From: Fluviicola sp.
GTDB lineage: Bacteria; Bacteroidota; Bacteroidia; Flavobacteriales_D; Crocinitomicaceae
Length of the DNA: 64,000 bases
Direction: 5' to 3'
Assembly (NCBI GenBank): GCA_002734065.2
Contig: NVXU02000009.1
Coordinates: forward strand, 26,502 to 90,501
Of the stretch, positions 1 through 9,056 are shown piece by piece. A program made the translations under genes and the position numbers. The notes beneath the pieces are model-generated. The model made no database searches and was not told the origin of the DNA. It saw nothing but the letters and a program-made list of their open reading frames with translations. Every line of letters starts with the position of its first letter. Within the stretch, counting starts at the first letter, position 1.

Positions 1-1
1 A

Positions 2-652
2 CTCATTGTTGCGGTAGTCGTAACACTCATTCTTCTTGCTGATCAGCTGGTTAAAATCTACGTTAAAACAAATTTTCAACCTGGAGAATCTCACAACCTT
101 ATTGGAACTTGGTTTGTTGCAGACTACATCGAAAATCAAGGAATGGCCTTTGGCACAAGCTTTGGTTCTCAAGCGTGGCATAAATTAGCCCTTAGCATCT
201 TCCGAATTTTTGCCATTAGTGCACTCGTCTATTATTGGATAACGCAAATGAAAAAAGGTGCTCGTTTAGAGTTTCTAATTGCCATTGGGTTGGTTTTTGC
301 TGGCGCAACGGGCAACCTCATCGATTCTATGTTTTACGACTTTGCTTTTCCTTATGACCCGTGTATGGGGTATAATCACTTGATTGGTTCTGGTAATTTC
401 ATAGAATGTGATACCTGGGGTGTTTCCCAAACCATTGAGACTAAAAACACTGGTTTTTTATTCGGCAATGTCGTTGATATGTTTAAGTTTCAAGGAACTT
501 GGCCAGAATGGATGCCCTGGATAGGCGGAGGGCCACTTTTTCCTGCTATTTGGAACATTGCAGACGCATCAATTACAAGTGGGGTTATTTTAATTTTTAT
601 TCGGCAGAAGAAGTATTTTCCGAAGGGGAAGAAGGAAGGAAATGAAGAATGA
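2..652 (+). CDS. lspA: Lipoprotein signal peptidase (signal peptidase II), 5' end outside window
   Basis: This inner-membrane aspartyl protease cleaves the signal peptide of prolipoproteins just before the lipidated Cys. The frame is open from the left edge of the window, so the first residues are missing. The visible N-terminal part has a membrane helix, then DQLVK and ENQGMAFG, the usual LspA blocks. The two catalytic aspartates are seen in GNLIDSM and WNIADAS, and a last helix is followed by a short basic tail. Between the two aspartates lies a long insertion (about 60 residues, roughly 360-530), which I associate with Bacteroidota LspA from memory. The ATG at 143 lies inside the conserved ENQGMAFG block and cannot be the true start. 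The many lipoproteins in this window are expected substrates. Confidence 0.95.
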   Translation, partial: LIVAVVVTLILLADQLVKIYVKTNFQPGESHNLIGTWFVADYIENQGMAFGTSFGSQAWHKLALSIFRIFAISALVYYWITQMKKGARLEFLIAIGLVFAGATGNLIDSMFYDFAFPYDPCMGYNHLIGSGNFIECDTWGVSQTIETKNTGFLFGNVVDMFKFQGTWPEWMPWIGGGPLFPAIWNIADASITSGVILIFIRQKKYFPKGKKEGNEE

Positions 653-713
653 AGAATTAAAAAATGAAAAATGTGCTTCCATTTCTACTCTTTTTTAATG
701 CAATTGGTGTTTC

Positions 714-749
714 TTAACGTTTGGCTATGCGTAGTGCGGCTAAACCTAG
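714..749. repeat. Repeat-like intergenic element next to an accessory block
   Basis: The gap after lspA holds TTAACGTTTGGCTATGCG followed by a GCGGCTAAACC half. It resembles elements near 59108, 60351 and 63729, which share GGCTAA/TTAGCC and GCACAAC or TTAAC cores. It lies between lspA and two accessory genes. Just upstream, 640-672 is A-rich low-complexity DNA. Confidence 0.4.
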
Positions 750-828
750 TTTTTTTGACGTTAGTAATAGAGAGGTGATCTTTCGAAGAATACACCCCGT
801 ATTATCGCATAGGATGTGTTATATAAAC

Positions 829-1338
829 TTATTGGGTTTTCATTAATACCAGTTGTATAGATGTCAAATGAACCCTTTTTAATTCACCATTTTCCATTAT
901 TGAGTAGGTAAGTCCTGGTTCTTCCGTCCAATCAAGTTTTTGCAGAATAAATTCATAATCAACGGAATGATTTTCCTGAACAATATGAATCGAATATGTA
1001 CTGTCAGTAGCTTTTTCGCTAATCGAATAATTCTCATAAGGAACACTCATTTTATGTCCGTTTTTAAAACTTACTCCTTGTGTTATCCCTAGCTGGTCAT
1101 TATAAAAGACATACGTAACAAAATTGTTAGTATTTGATTCCGCAGTATTTCGCCAAACTCCCTTGATCCATGAAGGAAAAGACAATCCAGTAATTACTTT
1201 AGTCTCACTTGTTCCAAGTTTGGGTTGTTCATCGTCATTTTCCATCTGAACAATAGTTTTTCCCTCTTTCTCAGTCAAACGATCCGACTGACAACTCATG
1301 AAGAACAAGAAAAGTATTATAGTTGGTGTAATTTTCAT
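829..1338 (-). CDS. Putative lipoprotein of unknown function
   Basis: The 169-residue product starts with a short basic end, a hydrophobic stretch and FFMSC, a lipobox with Cys 16, so it is probably a lipoprotein. The body (from about residue 50) reads as a small soluble beta-rich domain with FPSWIKGVWRN, YVFYNDQLGI and YEFILQKLDW. The SWIKGVWRN opening recalls small lipocalin-like domains, but I do not recognise a family. It is followed on the same strand after 40 bp by another secreted protein, and both lie between repeat-like elements, which suggests an acquired block. Confidence 0.6.
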   Translation of the reverse strand: MKITPTIILFLFFMSCQSDRLTEKEGKTIVQMENDDEQPKLGTSETKVITGLSFPSWIKGVWRNTAESNTNNFVTYVFYNDQLGITQGVSFKNGHKMSVPYENYSISEKATDSTYSIHIVQENHSVDYEFILQKLDWTEEPGLTYSIMENGELKRVHLTSIQLVLMKTQ

Positions 1339-1378
1339 TGTTTATAACGACCTTAATAAACCCATGTTTTAATTGGGT

Positions 1379-1909
1379 TTATTTTTTGTTATCTGTTTTA
1401 TTTAATTCGTATTGTAGATTATTGCTATTCCAAATAATTATTGCATTTAGTTCTTTTAGTAATCGTTTGTGCTCTACAATCCAACCATTAGTCTCACCAT
1501 GAGGTTTTCGGTTTGGATATGCATTTGGTCGTTCGTGAACATCCAACTCTTCCTTGTCCCATTTATTTAAATGTTCAATCAATCCTTTAACGTCTTTGGG
1601 CCATCCTTCATTTTCATGATAAATTTCAACATCAATTTCATCGTTATCAATGGCGTTCTGCAATAAAGTTCGTGCTTTTGTCAAGTCCTTCTTAAAAACA
1701 TTTATTGAAAGTCCCAATGAACCAACCGTCACGCAGTCAATCCCTTTACTGTTCAGTATTTTACATATTTCTTGAGCTTTCTTTATTCCATCATCATCAT
1801 TTAAAACTTGTGCTAAAACTGTATATGAAATCGAGTCATTATTTTGCGCAATTCCAGAATTAAAGTGAATAATGCAGAGGATCATTAGTATAAATTTTAG
1901 TTTTCTCAT
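1379..1909 (-). CDS. Secreted protein of unknown function
   Basis: The product has 176 residues. The first 21 form a clear signal peptide ending in GIAQ, giving a mature protein that starts NNDSIS. Residues 30-95 (YTVLAQVLNDDDGIKKAQEI, then SKGIDCVTVGSLG and KARTLLQNAI) suggest an alternating beta-alpha fold like a sporulation-related or ACT-like repeat, but this is only a shape argument. The C-terminal half is charged and Trp-rich. I do not recognise the family. It would be transcribed before the 829-1338 gene, 40 bp away, so the two may form a small operon. Confidence 0.6.
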   Translation of the reverse strand: MRKLKFILMILCIIHFNSGIAQNNDSISYTVLAQVLNDDDGIKKAQEICKILNSKGIDCVTVGSLGLSINVFKKDLTKARTLLQNAIDNDEIDVEIYHENEGWPKDVKGLIEHLNKWDKEELDVHERPNAYPNRKPHGETNGWIVEHKRLLKELNAIIIWNSNNLQYELNKTDNKK

Positions 1910-1980
1910 AATTTGAATCTTTTATTTATCAAGCGGTACACCTAATCCTTGTCAGGGTTCATAATCTTTGGTTAATTACA

Positions 1981-2020
1981 GATAACGGTATGATAATCGC
2001 AATTGCGGTTATCCGCCTAG
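1981..2020. repeat. Near-perfect 22-bp palindrome in a repeat-like intergenic element
   Basis: Positions 1992-2013 read GATAATCGC AATTGCGGTTATC. This is self-complementary except for one mismatched pair, around a perfect core CGCAATTGCG (1998-2007). It is bordered by GATAACGG and ATCCGCC. It sits upstream of the 1379-1909 gene, so the 829-1909 pair has an element on each side. Confidence 0.5.
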
Positions 2021-2101
2021 TGTTTTTTCTTTCAAATATAATGAATCTAAGAGGTTTTTAATCCTTCCAAAAGATTTTTCTCATTCGTGCATTCTTGGCA
2101 T

Positions 2102-3808
2102 CTACAACCTAAACGTCACGCCTCCCAAAACTTGAAATGCTTGCACCTGTGCGTTATACCATCGCTGGTATCGCTGTGAAGCAAGGTTGTTGAACTGAAT
2201 AAATGCGGAGATTCGCTTGTTGTATCTGTACTCTACTCCGAGGTTGATGTCTGTGATAAATCCTAAATCCTTAATTCGTTGCCCGTTTTCGATAGTTGTT
2301 TGCGTGTCTGGGGTAAATACCAATGCTTTTCTTCCTTGCTCTATGTTAAAATCAACGTTGAACAAGAACTTATCAAAGAGGTTGTAATGACCTCTAATCA
2401 TGAACTGAAACTGTGGTAAATTCCATGCGTAACTGTTATTTAAGGCAGAATAAGAGTTGTACTTCCCAATCGCATCAATTTTTATCTTCTCTTTCAGTTG
2501 GTAAGAAATCGATGCGTCAATTGTTGTAACATTCATGGTGTCGTAGATCACATTGAATTTATTTCCAAGCGAAAACAGGGTGTCTGTAACGAATAATGCC
2601 TTGTCTCTCACGTTTGCAAAACTAATTCCCGCGTTGAAACTAATTCTTCGGCTCAATGTTCCTTTAATTCCTCCATAAAAAGCAATCGGTGTTTTCTCGT
2701 TGCGCAATTCTATGTTTGGAAGAATAAATTCGTTCTCCAAAGTCATTGTTTTGAAAGAGTTTTGCTTTAAACCACCTCTAATTCCAGCATAGGGAATAAA
2801 AATGTCGTTGAACATGCTGTATTTTATTTCTGCCAACGGATAAACATAGATTTTTGTTTTGGTGTGTGCATCCAACACAATATCTACCCCAATATTTGCC
2901 TTAAAACGGTTGTCGAAAATGTAGGTGGTGATATTTGGTTTCAAATTAACCACGGCGTTATTCAGAACAATGCCTGTGTCTAAACCCATTGAGCTTGTGT
3001 CTGGGAGTCCATATTTATAACCGTTATACCGCACATTAAAATCCGCAGAATAGGTTTCCTTTCCTTGTTTAAAAAACCATTTTGATGTTACTCCGAAATA
3101 ATTCTCTCTTGCTCTCCAGTCTTTAAAATCGGTGTCCAATGGTTTTTTTGAAGTGTAATTATTGTAAGCTAAGCCCAATGTATAATTCAACTTTGCGCTG
3201 TCCTTTCTATGCGAAGAATATTCTCCGGAAATTCCAAAATCACTGTACCGTTGCGAAATACTATCTCTGTCTAGGCCCAATGTGTCAGAAATTCCATAAT
3301 AATGCAACCCTTGATTGTTGTAATGAATATTGCCGAGCAAAGAATAGCGTTTCTCATTGATACCCCCGTAGAATAAGGACTTCGTTCTGTCGAATTGCGC
3401 CGTGGAAAGACCTTTTATATCGCCAAATGAACTTAAATGCTTAATGTGCGCACCATAAACGTATTTTCGAGAGCGTTTTGAATCAAAGAAAATTTCTCCG
3501 AGCGGCATTAACTCAGAACCTATACCCAATTTAATGTAGGTACTATACAATTGCGGTAACTTCTCTTTTAGTTTAATAGAGGCGGGATTAATTCTCTCTA
3601 CTTCCGTTGTTGTTTCAAACTTTAAAACAAGCAGGGGATATTCCACTATTGCCGTTGGTATAATCGTGTCAATTACACGTGGGTTTAGCGGTGTTCGGTA
3701 TGCTTTGTCAATTCTTCTATCCCCCTCGGCATTAACAACGACAGGGTCGTCTTGCCCGAAAGAAAGAAACGATGCCAAGAAGATTATTAGTGTTAAACTA
3801 TTTTTCAT
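2102..3808 (-). CDS. Outer-membrane beta-barrel protein, probably TonB-type or porin-like
   Basis: I place the start at the ATG at 3808 (MKNSLTLIIFLASFLSFGQ), which gives a clean signal peptide. An upstream start at 3847 would put 13 charged residues before it and overlap the previous gene. The 568-residue protein has many amphipathic strands ending in aromatic residues (for example YGGINEKRYSLLGNIHYN, ISAFIQFNNLASQRYQRW) and ends in a short strand, QVLGGVTFRL, typical of an outer-membrane barrel. I see no separate plug domain. It lies 10 bp after the big TPR gene, so the two are probably co-transcribed and may work in one envelope complex. The substrate cannot be told from sequence. Confidence 0.8.
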   Translation of the reverse strand: MKNSLTLIIFLASFLSFGQDDPVVVNAEGDRRIDKAYRTPLNPRVIDTIIPTAIVEYPLLVLKFETTTEVERINPASIKLKEKLPQLYSTYIKLGIGSELMPLGEIFFDSKRSRKYVYGAHIKHLSSFGDIKGLSTAQFDRTKSLFYGGINEKRYSLLGNIHYNNQGLHYYGISDTLGLDRDSISQRYSDFGISGEYSSHRKDSAKLNYTLGLAYNNYTSKKPLDTDFKDWRARENYFGVTSKWFFKQGKETYSADFNVRYNGYKYGLPDTSSMGLDTGIVLNNAVVNLKPNITTYIFDNRFKANIGVDIVLDAHTKTKIYVYPLAEIKYSMFNDIFIPYAGIRGGLKQNSFKTMTLENEFILPNIELRNEKTPIAFYGGIKGTLSRRISFNAGISFANVRDKALFVTDTLFSLGNKFNVIYDTMNVTTIDASISYQLKEKIKIDAIGKYNSYSALNNSYAWNLPQFQFMIRGHYNLFDKFLFNVDFNIEQGRKALVFTPDTQTTIENGQRIKDLGFITDINLGVEYRYNKRISAFIQFNNLASQRYQRWYNAQVQAFQVLGGVTFRL

Positions 3809-3818
3809 AATTTCTTTT

Positions 3819-6800
3819 TTACTGTCCGTTTTCACCATTAATTTCAATTATGGGATCAACGTCTGGTGTAATTTCTTTTGGTGTATCTTTTAACTGCATT
3901 AATTCATCCCAAAGCTGGTTGGCTTCATCTAAAATGCCATCATCTGGTATTGGGTAATTATCAATCACTGATTTTAGTGTCTGCTCTGCTTGGAACAAGT
4001 TGTCCTGTTTTATAAGAATGTTTGTTCTCAAAATCAACCCTTTTGCTATCCAATAATTGTAAGCTGGCTTTTGCTTTAACAAGTCTGTAATTTCATCATC
4101 GGATTGCTCTAAGAAATTCTGCTGATAGAATATGTCTGCCAGGGAGAACCTTGCCTCAGCTGCCTTCACTGTCGTTGTGTTTTTAAACACCCAAACGAGT
4201 GCTATTTTAGCGGCGTCATATTGTTTTAGGTAATAATTACCCATTCCTTTTGCATAATTTGCCTCTAATTTTATAGTGCTATTGATTTCAGAATTCTTCA
4301 ACACCTTGTCGGCATATTGAGCCGCGCTTCCCCAATTTTCTATCAAGAAGTGGCTTCTCATTAACCCTAATTTTGCGTTAAAAATAACTGCGGGAGTAGA
4401 ACTGATGTTTTCTAGCTTTCTGTAATACTTAATCACTTCTTCATAACGGCCTTCGTTGTATAAATACTGGGCAACTCGTGATGCTGCTAATTCTGTAGAA
4501 CCAGTATTGGGACCTTCCAAAGTCAGCATGTAAATTTCCACTGCTTTGGCGATATCTCCGGTTTTGTAATAGCTGTTTGCTAGGTAGTTTTTAACCTCAG
4601 TGCTGTATCTTCCATTGGGAAATTTTGCTAAATATTTATCAAATAAAACGATTGCTTGTTGGTAGTTGCTATCATTATACACCTCAATTGCTGGCAAATA
4701 ATACAGATTCTCTTTCTCTTCTGGTGAGAAGTTAACACAAGGGTACTGAGTCAATAACCCATCCACTTTTTCCAGTTGTTGATTCGCTTTATAAATATCT
4801 ATCAACCCTCCAGCTGCTCTTGCACAAACTTTAGAGTCGGAACCGTGTTTTGCAAGAACGTCTTTGTATTCTTGCTCCGCTTTGTTGTAATCTCCTTGCT
4901 TAAAATGAATATCTGCGATATTTATTTTTGCATCTACCACCTTCAAAGAAGACGGGTAATCATAAACGATTTTTCTGTAATACTCCAAAGCTTTGCTTAA
5001 TTCTCCCTCAGACAAATAGCTCTCTCCAACTTCATAAACAGACAGCTGTAAATATTTTGAATCCTTGTAATTGTTTACAATGTCTAAAAGATGCGTGATT
5101 TTCGTTTGCGTCTGGCCTTTATAACCATAGGTTTTCGCCATGAAGAATAATGCTTGATCTTCATACCCTGATTTTAGTGCCAGTGCATCTTTGTAGAATT
5201 TAATTGCTAAATCATTCTCTTTCAAAACGAAATAACTGTCTGCAATTCTCATCATTGCTTCTGCTTGCTTGCGTTTATAAACGGGGTTGTTTTGAAGGTA
5301 TTCCCTAAACGCTTCTATTGCTTTTTCCAATTCTTTTTTGTCTAAGAATGCATAACCAATGTTATAATAAGCCTCCGTTTGCATCTCTTTGTCCTGCACA
5401 GAAGACATCACAGCAAAAGTTTTATAACCTTTGATTGCTTCGTCGTAGTTTTTTAACCTGTAATGTGCGTCGGCAATCCAGTAAACCGCTTTTCCTGAAA
5501 CGGCTGGGTCAACTGGGTACTTCTCTACGAGTTTAAACGAATTAATTGCTCCTGGAAAGTTAGAATTCTGAAATTTTTGCACTCCCTGATTAAAAGCAAT
5601 CACTTGATAAGCTGTTTTCAAGCGAATATCTTTGTTGGGAATTTTATCCAAGGACGCCAATGCTTTTGGATAGTTATTCGTTGTCATGTAAACATTGACT
5701 AAGTATTGATAAACGTCCTCTTTTCTATCGCTGTTTGGGTACTTTTTCAAGTACATTTCAAAGGCTTCTACCGCTTCATCGTAAGGGTTAATATCTAATT
5801 TATAAGAGAGAATAGCGAAGTTATAAAGCGCGTCCTCTTGAATCACTGCATTCTCGCTAATGAAGGCTGCGCCTTCAAATCCCGAGCGAGCAGAGACTAA
5901 ATTGTCCAATTTTAGCATTGCTTCACCAATGTGATAATAAGAAACCTGCCCCAAGCTATCTTTTACTTTCTTCACTTTGTCAAACAAACGAATTGCCTTG
6001 TTGTAAGAACCGCTTTTGAAATAGGCATAACCCAAACGATAATCGTCTTCTCTGGTTGTTTCAGTTGCTTTGTTATAGCGTTCTAAATAGGGAACGGCCT
6101 CGTCGTATTTTCCTGTTCTGTAGAATGCATCACCAATCAAATGATCCATGTCCTTCTCATTGACGATGTTGCCTTTGTTAGAAATTTTAGATGCATAGTT
6201 GGTGACTTCTTCGTACTTGCCTTGCAGGTAGTAAATTTGCGCAATGTAATAAGGAACAACCTTTCCAAACTTTGGGTCACCCTCTAGTTTTAAGAATCCT
6301 TCCAATGCCGTTTGGTATTTCTCATTCTGATAAGCGATGTGAGAATAATAATACAGCGCTGGAGAGGCATATTGTGACGTTCCGTCTTTCACTTCATGAA
6401 AGGCGCTTCTTGCAGCATCAAAATTTTTCTCTTTGAAGTTTGCATAGCCAATCTTAAAATAAAATTCTTCTCTATCCTCTTCTTCGATATCTTGAACACT
6501 TAGTTTATTAAACCAAGCCAAAGCATCCTCGTATTTTCTTTTGTAATAGAAATACTTCCCTAAACGGAAATAAATATCCATTTTAAAGATGCTTTCTGGG
6601 TAGTTTTTGTTAAAATCTTTGAGCAGAACGATTGCGTCATTGTTGTACAGTTCTAAAGCCGAAATTGCTTCGTAATACCTTGCTTTCACATACATTGGGT
6701 CGTTTGGATAATCAAACCCATCGATGAAAATTCTAAATTCTTTTCTTGCTGCCGCATATTGCTCTTTCTCAAACAAGTCTTCTGCACGAAAAAAGTTTTC

Positions 6801-6884
6801 GTATTCGCTGTTGTACTTCTCCGAACTCTGTCCGAATGCGGCGGTACTACAAATTAAGGTAAGAATAATCAGAATTCTTTTCAT
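3819..6884 (-). CDS. Large secreted tetratricopeptide-repeat protein
   Basis: This 1021-residue protein has a signal peptide (MKRILIILTLICSTAAFGQ) followed by TPR/YbgF-like repeats over almost its whole length. Typical units contain A-Y-Y-K-G-Y-A-A-P signatures, for example YYNIGYAFLDKKELEKAIEA, ADIHFKQGDYNKAEQEYKDV and YKTGDIAKAVEIYMLTLEGP. It ends in an acidic tail (TPDVDPIIEINGENGQ). TPR proteins of this size are usually periplasmic scaffolds. The next gene, 10 bp away, codes for an outer-membrane barrel and the divergent neighbour is ftsE. I recall a similar grouping in Flavobacteriales, so a role in envelope assembly is plausible but unproven. Confidence 0.85.
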   Translation of the reverse strand: MKRILIILTLICSTAAFGQSSEKYNSEYENFFRAEDLFEKEQYAAARKEFRIFIDGFDYPNDPMYVKARYYEAISALELYNNDAIVLLKDFNKNYPESIFKMDIYFRLGKYFYYKRKYEDALAWFNKLSVQDIEEEDREEFYFKIGYANFKEKNFDAARSAFHEVKDGTSQYASPALYYYSHIAYQNEKYQTALEGFLKLEGDPKFGKVVPYYIAQIYYLQGKYEEVTNYASKISNKGNIVNEKDMDHLIGDAFYRTGKYDEAVPYLERYNKATETTREDDYRLGYAYFKSGSYNKAIRLFDKVKKVKDSLGQVSYYHIGEAMLKLDNLVSARSGFEGAAFISENAVIQEDALYNFAILSYKLDINPYDEAVEAFEMYLKKYPNSDRKEDVYQYLVNVYMTTNNYPKALASLDKIPNKDIRLKTAYQVIAFNQGVQKFQNSNFPGAINSFKLVEKYPVDPAVSGKAVYWIADAHYRLKNYDEAIKGYKTFAVMSSVQDKEMQTEAYYNIGYAFLDKKELEKAIEAFREYLQNNPVYKRKQAEAMMRIADSYFVLKENDLAIKFYKDALALKSGYEDQALFFMAKTYGYKGQTQTKITHLLDIVNNYKDSKYLQLSVYEVGESYLSEGELSKALEYYRKIVYDYPSSLKVVDAKINIADIHFKQGDYNKAEQEYKDVLAKHGSDSKVCARAAGGLIDIYKANQQLEKVDGLLTQYPCVNFSPEEKENLYYLPAIEVYNDSNYQQAIVLFDKYLAKFPNGRYSTEVKNYLANSYYKTGDIAKAVEIYMLTLEGPNTGSTELAASRVAQYLYNEGRYEEVIKYYRKLENISSTPAVIFNAKLGLMRSHFLIENWGSAAQYADKVLKNSEINSTIKLEANYAKGMGNYYLKQYDAAKIALVWVFKNTTTVKAAEARFSLADIFYQQNFLEQSDDEITDLLKQKPAYNYWIAKGLILRTNILIKQDNLFQAEQTLKSVIDNYPIPDDGILDEANQLWDELMQLKDTPKEITPDVDPIIEINGENGQ

Positions 6885-6924
6885 TCAACTGCTTTTTAAT
6901 TCCCGTATTTCTATCTGTATCAGG

Positions 6925-6981
6925 ACTCTTGCTCAAAACTCTTGCTCAAGACTATATAACAAGTAAAAGTACATTACTTGT
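6925..6981. promoter_or_regulatory. Direct and inverted repeats in the TPR/ftsE divergent gap
   Basis: Two copies of ACTCTTGCTCAA lie at 6925-6936 and 6938-6949. A perfect 8-bp inverted repeat follows, ACAAGTAA (6959-6966) and TTACTTGT (6974-6981), with 7 bp between the arms. The gap separates divergent genes, so either element could be an operator for one or both. This is inferred from position only. Confidence 0.4.
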
Positions 6982-7098
6982 GGGGGAAACTGGAGAGGTG
7001 CTTCAAAAGTTTTAAACGCAATTTTGTTAAGATTATTTCATGCGAGTCCCTCTTTTTCTTCTGTAGAATTACCATCTTTACAGAATAAAGCAATCATT

Positions 7099-7809
7099 GT
7101 GAGCAAAGTAATAGAGATTATTTCTGGAGAAATCAAGCAAAGCGGAGTAACTGTTTTGCAAGATATTAACGTAAAAATTCAGGCGGAAGAATTCGTTTAC
7201 CTCATTGGTAAGACCGGTTCTGGAAAAAGCAGCTTGCTAAAAGCGCTGTATGGTGAATTGCCGCTTGCTGATGGAAGTGGAGAGGTTGTTGGATTTGATT
7301 TAAACAAACTCCGAAAGAAGGATATTCCGAAATTGCGTAGAAAATTAGGTGTTGTATTTCAAGATTTTCAACTATTAACAGACCGTTCTGTACTCAAAAA
7401 TTTACTCTTTGTAATGGGCGCATCTGGTTGGAAAGATAAAAAATTGATGGAAAGCAGAGCAAAAGAAGTCTTACAATTGGTTGGTTTGGAGCAAAAAATC
7501 AACGCGATGCCTTTTGCATTGTCTGGTGGGGAGCAACAACGAATTTCTATTGCTAGATCCTTGCTAAACAAGCCCGAACTCATTCTTGCAGATGAGCCAA
7601 CAGGAAATTTAGACCCAGAAACTTCCGAAGAAATTATGCGTTTACTTATTGCCGTAGCCAAAGAAGAAAAAGCAGCAATTTTAATGGCTACACACGATAT
7701 GATTATGGTAGAAAAGTACCCTGGGAGAATTTTAAGGGTGGAAGATGCAACCGTGAAGGAAATAAACGCAAAAAATCAATTTGACCCATTTGCGGAAATG
7801 GAAGTTTAG
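7099..7809 (+). CDS. ftsE: FtsE-like cell-division ABC ATPase
   Basis: This is an ABC ATPase of the FtsE family, which pairs with FtsX at the inner membrane to control septal peptidoglycan hydrolases. Counting from the GTG at 7099, Walker A is GKTGSGKSS (37-45), the Q-loop region is VVFQDF, the signature is LSGGEQQR (141-148), Walker B is LILADE (161-166), and the switch His is in MATHD. The YLIGKTGSGKSS and LYGEL wording is what I recall from Bacteroidota FtsE. A TTG at 7024 would add 25 non-conserved residues, so GTG giving 236 residues fits the family length better. No ftsX is adjacent. The next gene is a small membrane protein. Confidence 0.88.
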   Translation: MSKVIEIISGEIKQSGVTVLQDINVKIQAEEFVYLIGKTGSGKSSLLKALYGELPLADGSGEVVGFDLNKLRKKDIPKLRRKLGVVFQDFQLLTDRSVLKNLLFVMGASGWKDKKLMESRAKEVLQLVGLEQKINAMPFALSGGEQQRISIARSLLNKPELILADEPTGNLDPETSEEIMRLLIAVAKEEKAAILMATHDMIMVEKYPGRILRVEDATVKEINAKNQFDPFAEMEV

Positions 7810-7828
7810 TGTTTTAAAGTAAAATACC

Positions 7829-8245
7829 ATGACAAATCTTAACAAACCTCATCAAACACCCGAAAAAAGTTTGAAAATTGTAAAATTTGTGATGATGGGA
7901 ATTTCTGCGCTCGCTTTTTTAAGCGCATTCTCTATGCCTTGGTCGGCTTATTCTAAGAAGGAAACAACTCTTGCTATACTCACCCTTGTATTTATAAATG
8001 GTTATCTGTTTTGGACTTATAAACTTATTTATGTCTGGAAAAAACGATTTTTAGAAAACTTAGAGCACAATAACAATGTGGAAATTGTTGCTCAGATAGG
8101 AGGGGCTTATAAGGTTTTAGGAAATGTTAGTTTTGTAAAAAAGTTATCTATCCAACTAAAAATCCTCCTTTATTTTGGTTTAGGAATGATTTTTCCACTT
8201 GTAGTTGGAATCGGTGCTATTTACTTGATTAATTTGTGGGAATAA
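7829..8245 (+). CDS. Small integral membrane protein of unknown function
   Basis: The 138-residue protein begins with a polar stretch of about 17 residues, then shows hydrophobic helices near residues 22-42, 48-70 and 108-136. The loop between the second and third helix is charged (KKRFLENLEHNNN). I recognise no family. It starts 19 bp after ftsE on the same strand and is probably co-transcribed, so a link to the FtsE complex is possible. It does not show the topology of FtsX, which has a large extracytoplasmic domain and is about 300 residues long. Confidence 0.65.
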   Translation: MTNLNKPHQTPEKSLKIVKFVMMGISALAFLSAFSMPWSAYSKKETTLAILTLVFINGYLFWTYKLIYVWKKRFLENLEHNNNVEIVAQIGGAYKVLGNVSFVKKLSIQLKILLYFGLGMIFPLVVGIGAIYLINLWE

Positions 8246-8257
8246 TAGCTTCGTCTT

Positions 8258-8857
8258 TTAAAAACGATATCCTACCCCAAACGAGAAGTTGGCTACAAAA
8301 TCTAAATTCATATAAAAATCATCTCTTTTCGCCTGTGTTTCGATATTTGTTATCTCAGAAAACACAAAAGAATAACTTACCCCAAAAGAGAAGGCTGAGT
8401 TAATATAAAATCCATTTTTTATTTTCATATTCACACCATAACCTGGTGTTAAAACGACAGAATAGTATTTTGAAGCCCTTGTTTCTTGCGGTGCTGCAAA
8501 ATAATACGGAGGCCAATTATCGTTTTTATCAAAGCCATAGGTTAACGGCATTCTAACAGTGAAATAAGAATTGAATCTATTGTTAAAACCGTTCGGGTAA
8601 TATTTAAATTTTGTCATTAAGCCAATTTTCTCTTCAAATCTATTTTTAAACATGAATAACTGAGGTCCAAAAGAGAACTGATGTTTTTTCTTTGTGAATG
8701 AAATAAGGGGAATAATTGATGGTCCTAAATTGTTATAACTATAACCTGCTATTCTGCCATCAAAGTCAACCCCAGTTCCAATCTTATATTTTTCTTTCTC
8801 TTGAGAAAATGAAAATGTTGCTGTCAATGCGAATAGTAGAATAAAAAAGGTTTTCAT
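8258..8857 (-). CDS. Small outer-membrane beta-barrel protein
   Basis: The 199-residue product has a signal peptide (MKTFFILLFALTATFSFSQ) and then short alternating strands such as HQFSFGPQLFMF, SYFTVRMPLTYGF and YSVVLTPGYGVNM. It ends FVANFSFGVGYRF, a terminal strand with the C-terminal Phe used by outer-membrane proteins. The length fits an 8-stranded barrel of the OmpA/PorT-like type. No function can be assigned. It is convergent with the ftsE-linked gene, 12 bp away. Confidence 0.7.
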   Translation of the reverse strand: MKTFFILLFALTATFSFSQEKEKYKIGTGVDFDGRIAGYSYNNLGPSIIPLISFTKKKHQFSFGPQLFMFKNRFEEKIGLMTKFKYYPNGFNNRFNSYFTVRMPLTYGFDKNDNWPPYYFAAPQETRASKYYSVVLTPGYGVNMKIKNGFYINSAFSFGVSYSFVFSEITNIETQAKRDDFYMNLDFVANFSFGVGYRF

Positions 8858-8938
8858 GCGGTGAGTTTTTGTATAAAGTTACCCCTAGAATTCCTTTCAA
8901 CCAAATTATTTTTAATTCTTTAACATTTCTATTATTCC

Positions 8939-8976
8939 ACCAAACCAAAATCTTTCGCTACATAATAGGTTGAAAA
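8939..8976 (-). pseudogene. Fossil of the 3' end of a paralogous esterase
   Basis: On the minus strand this stretch reads FSTYYVAKDFGLV followed by a Glu codon and a stop. It matches 13660-13697, the end of the intact esterase gene, at 37 of 38 bases. The one difference (Tyr TAT here, TAC in the intact gene) is synonymous. Nothing recognisable as esterase is seen upstream, where the T9SS cargo gene ends at 9057. This is probably the remnant of a second gene copy or of a recombination event. Confidence 0.65.
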
Positions 8977-9056
8977 ATAGAAGAAAATAAAAACTACTAA
9001 CTGCAACTACTCTCCAAATTATTAACACAATTCTGTCTTTAATTCTCTTCTATTTT

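Noticed and set aside
7024..7098. FtsE start at TTG 7024
   Set aside because: The extra 25 residues are not conserved in FtsE as I remember it; the GTG at 7099 gives the usual N terminus and length.
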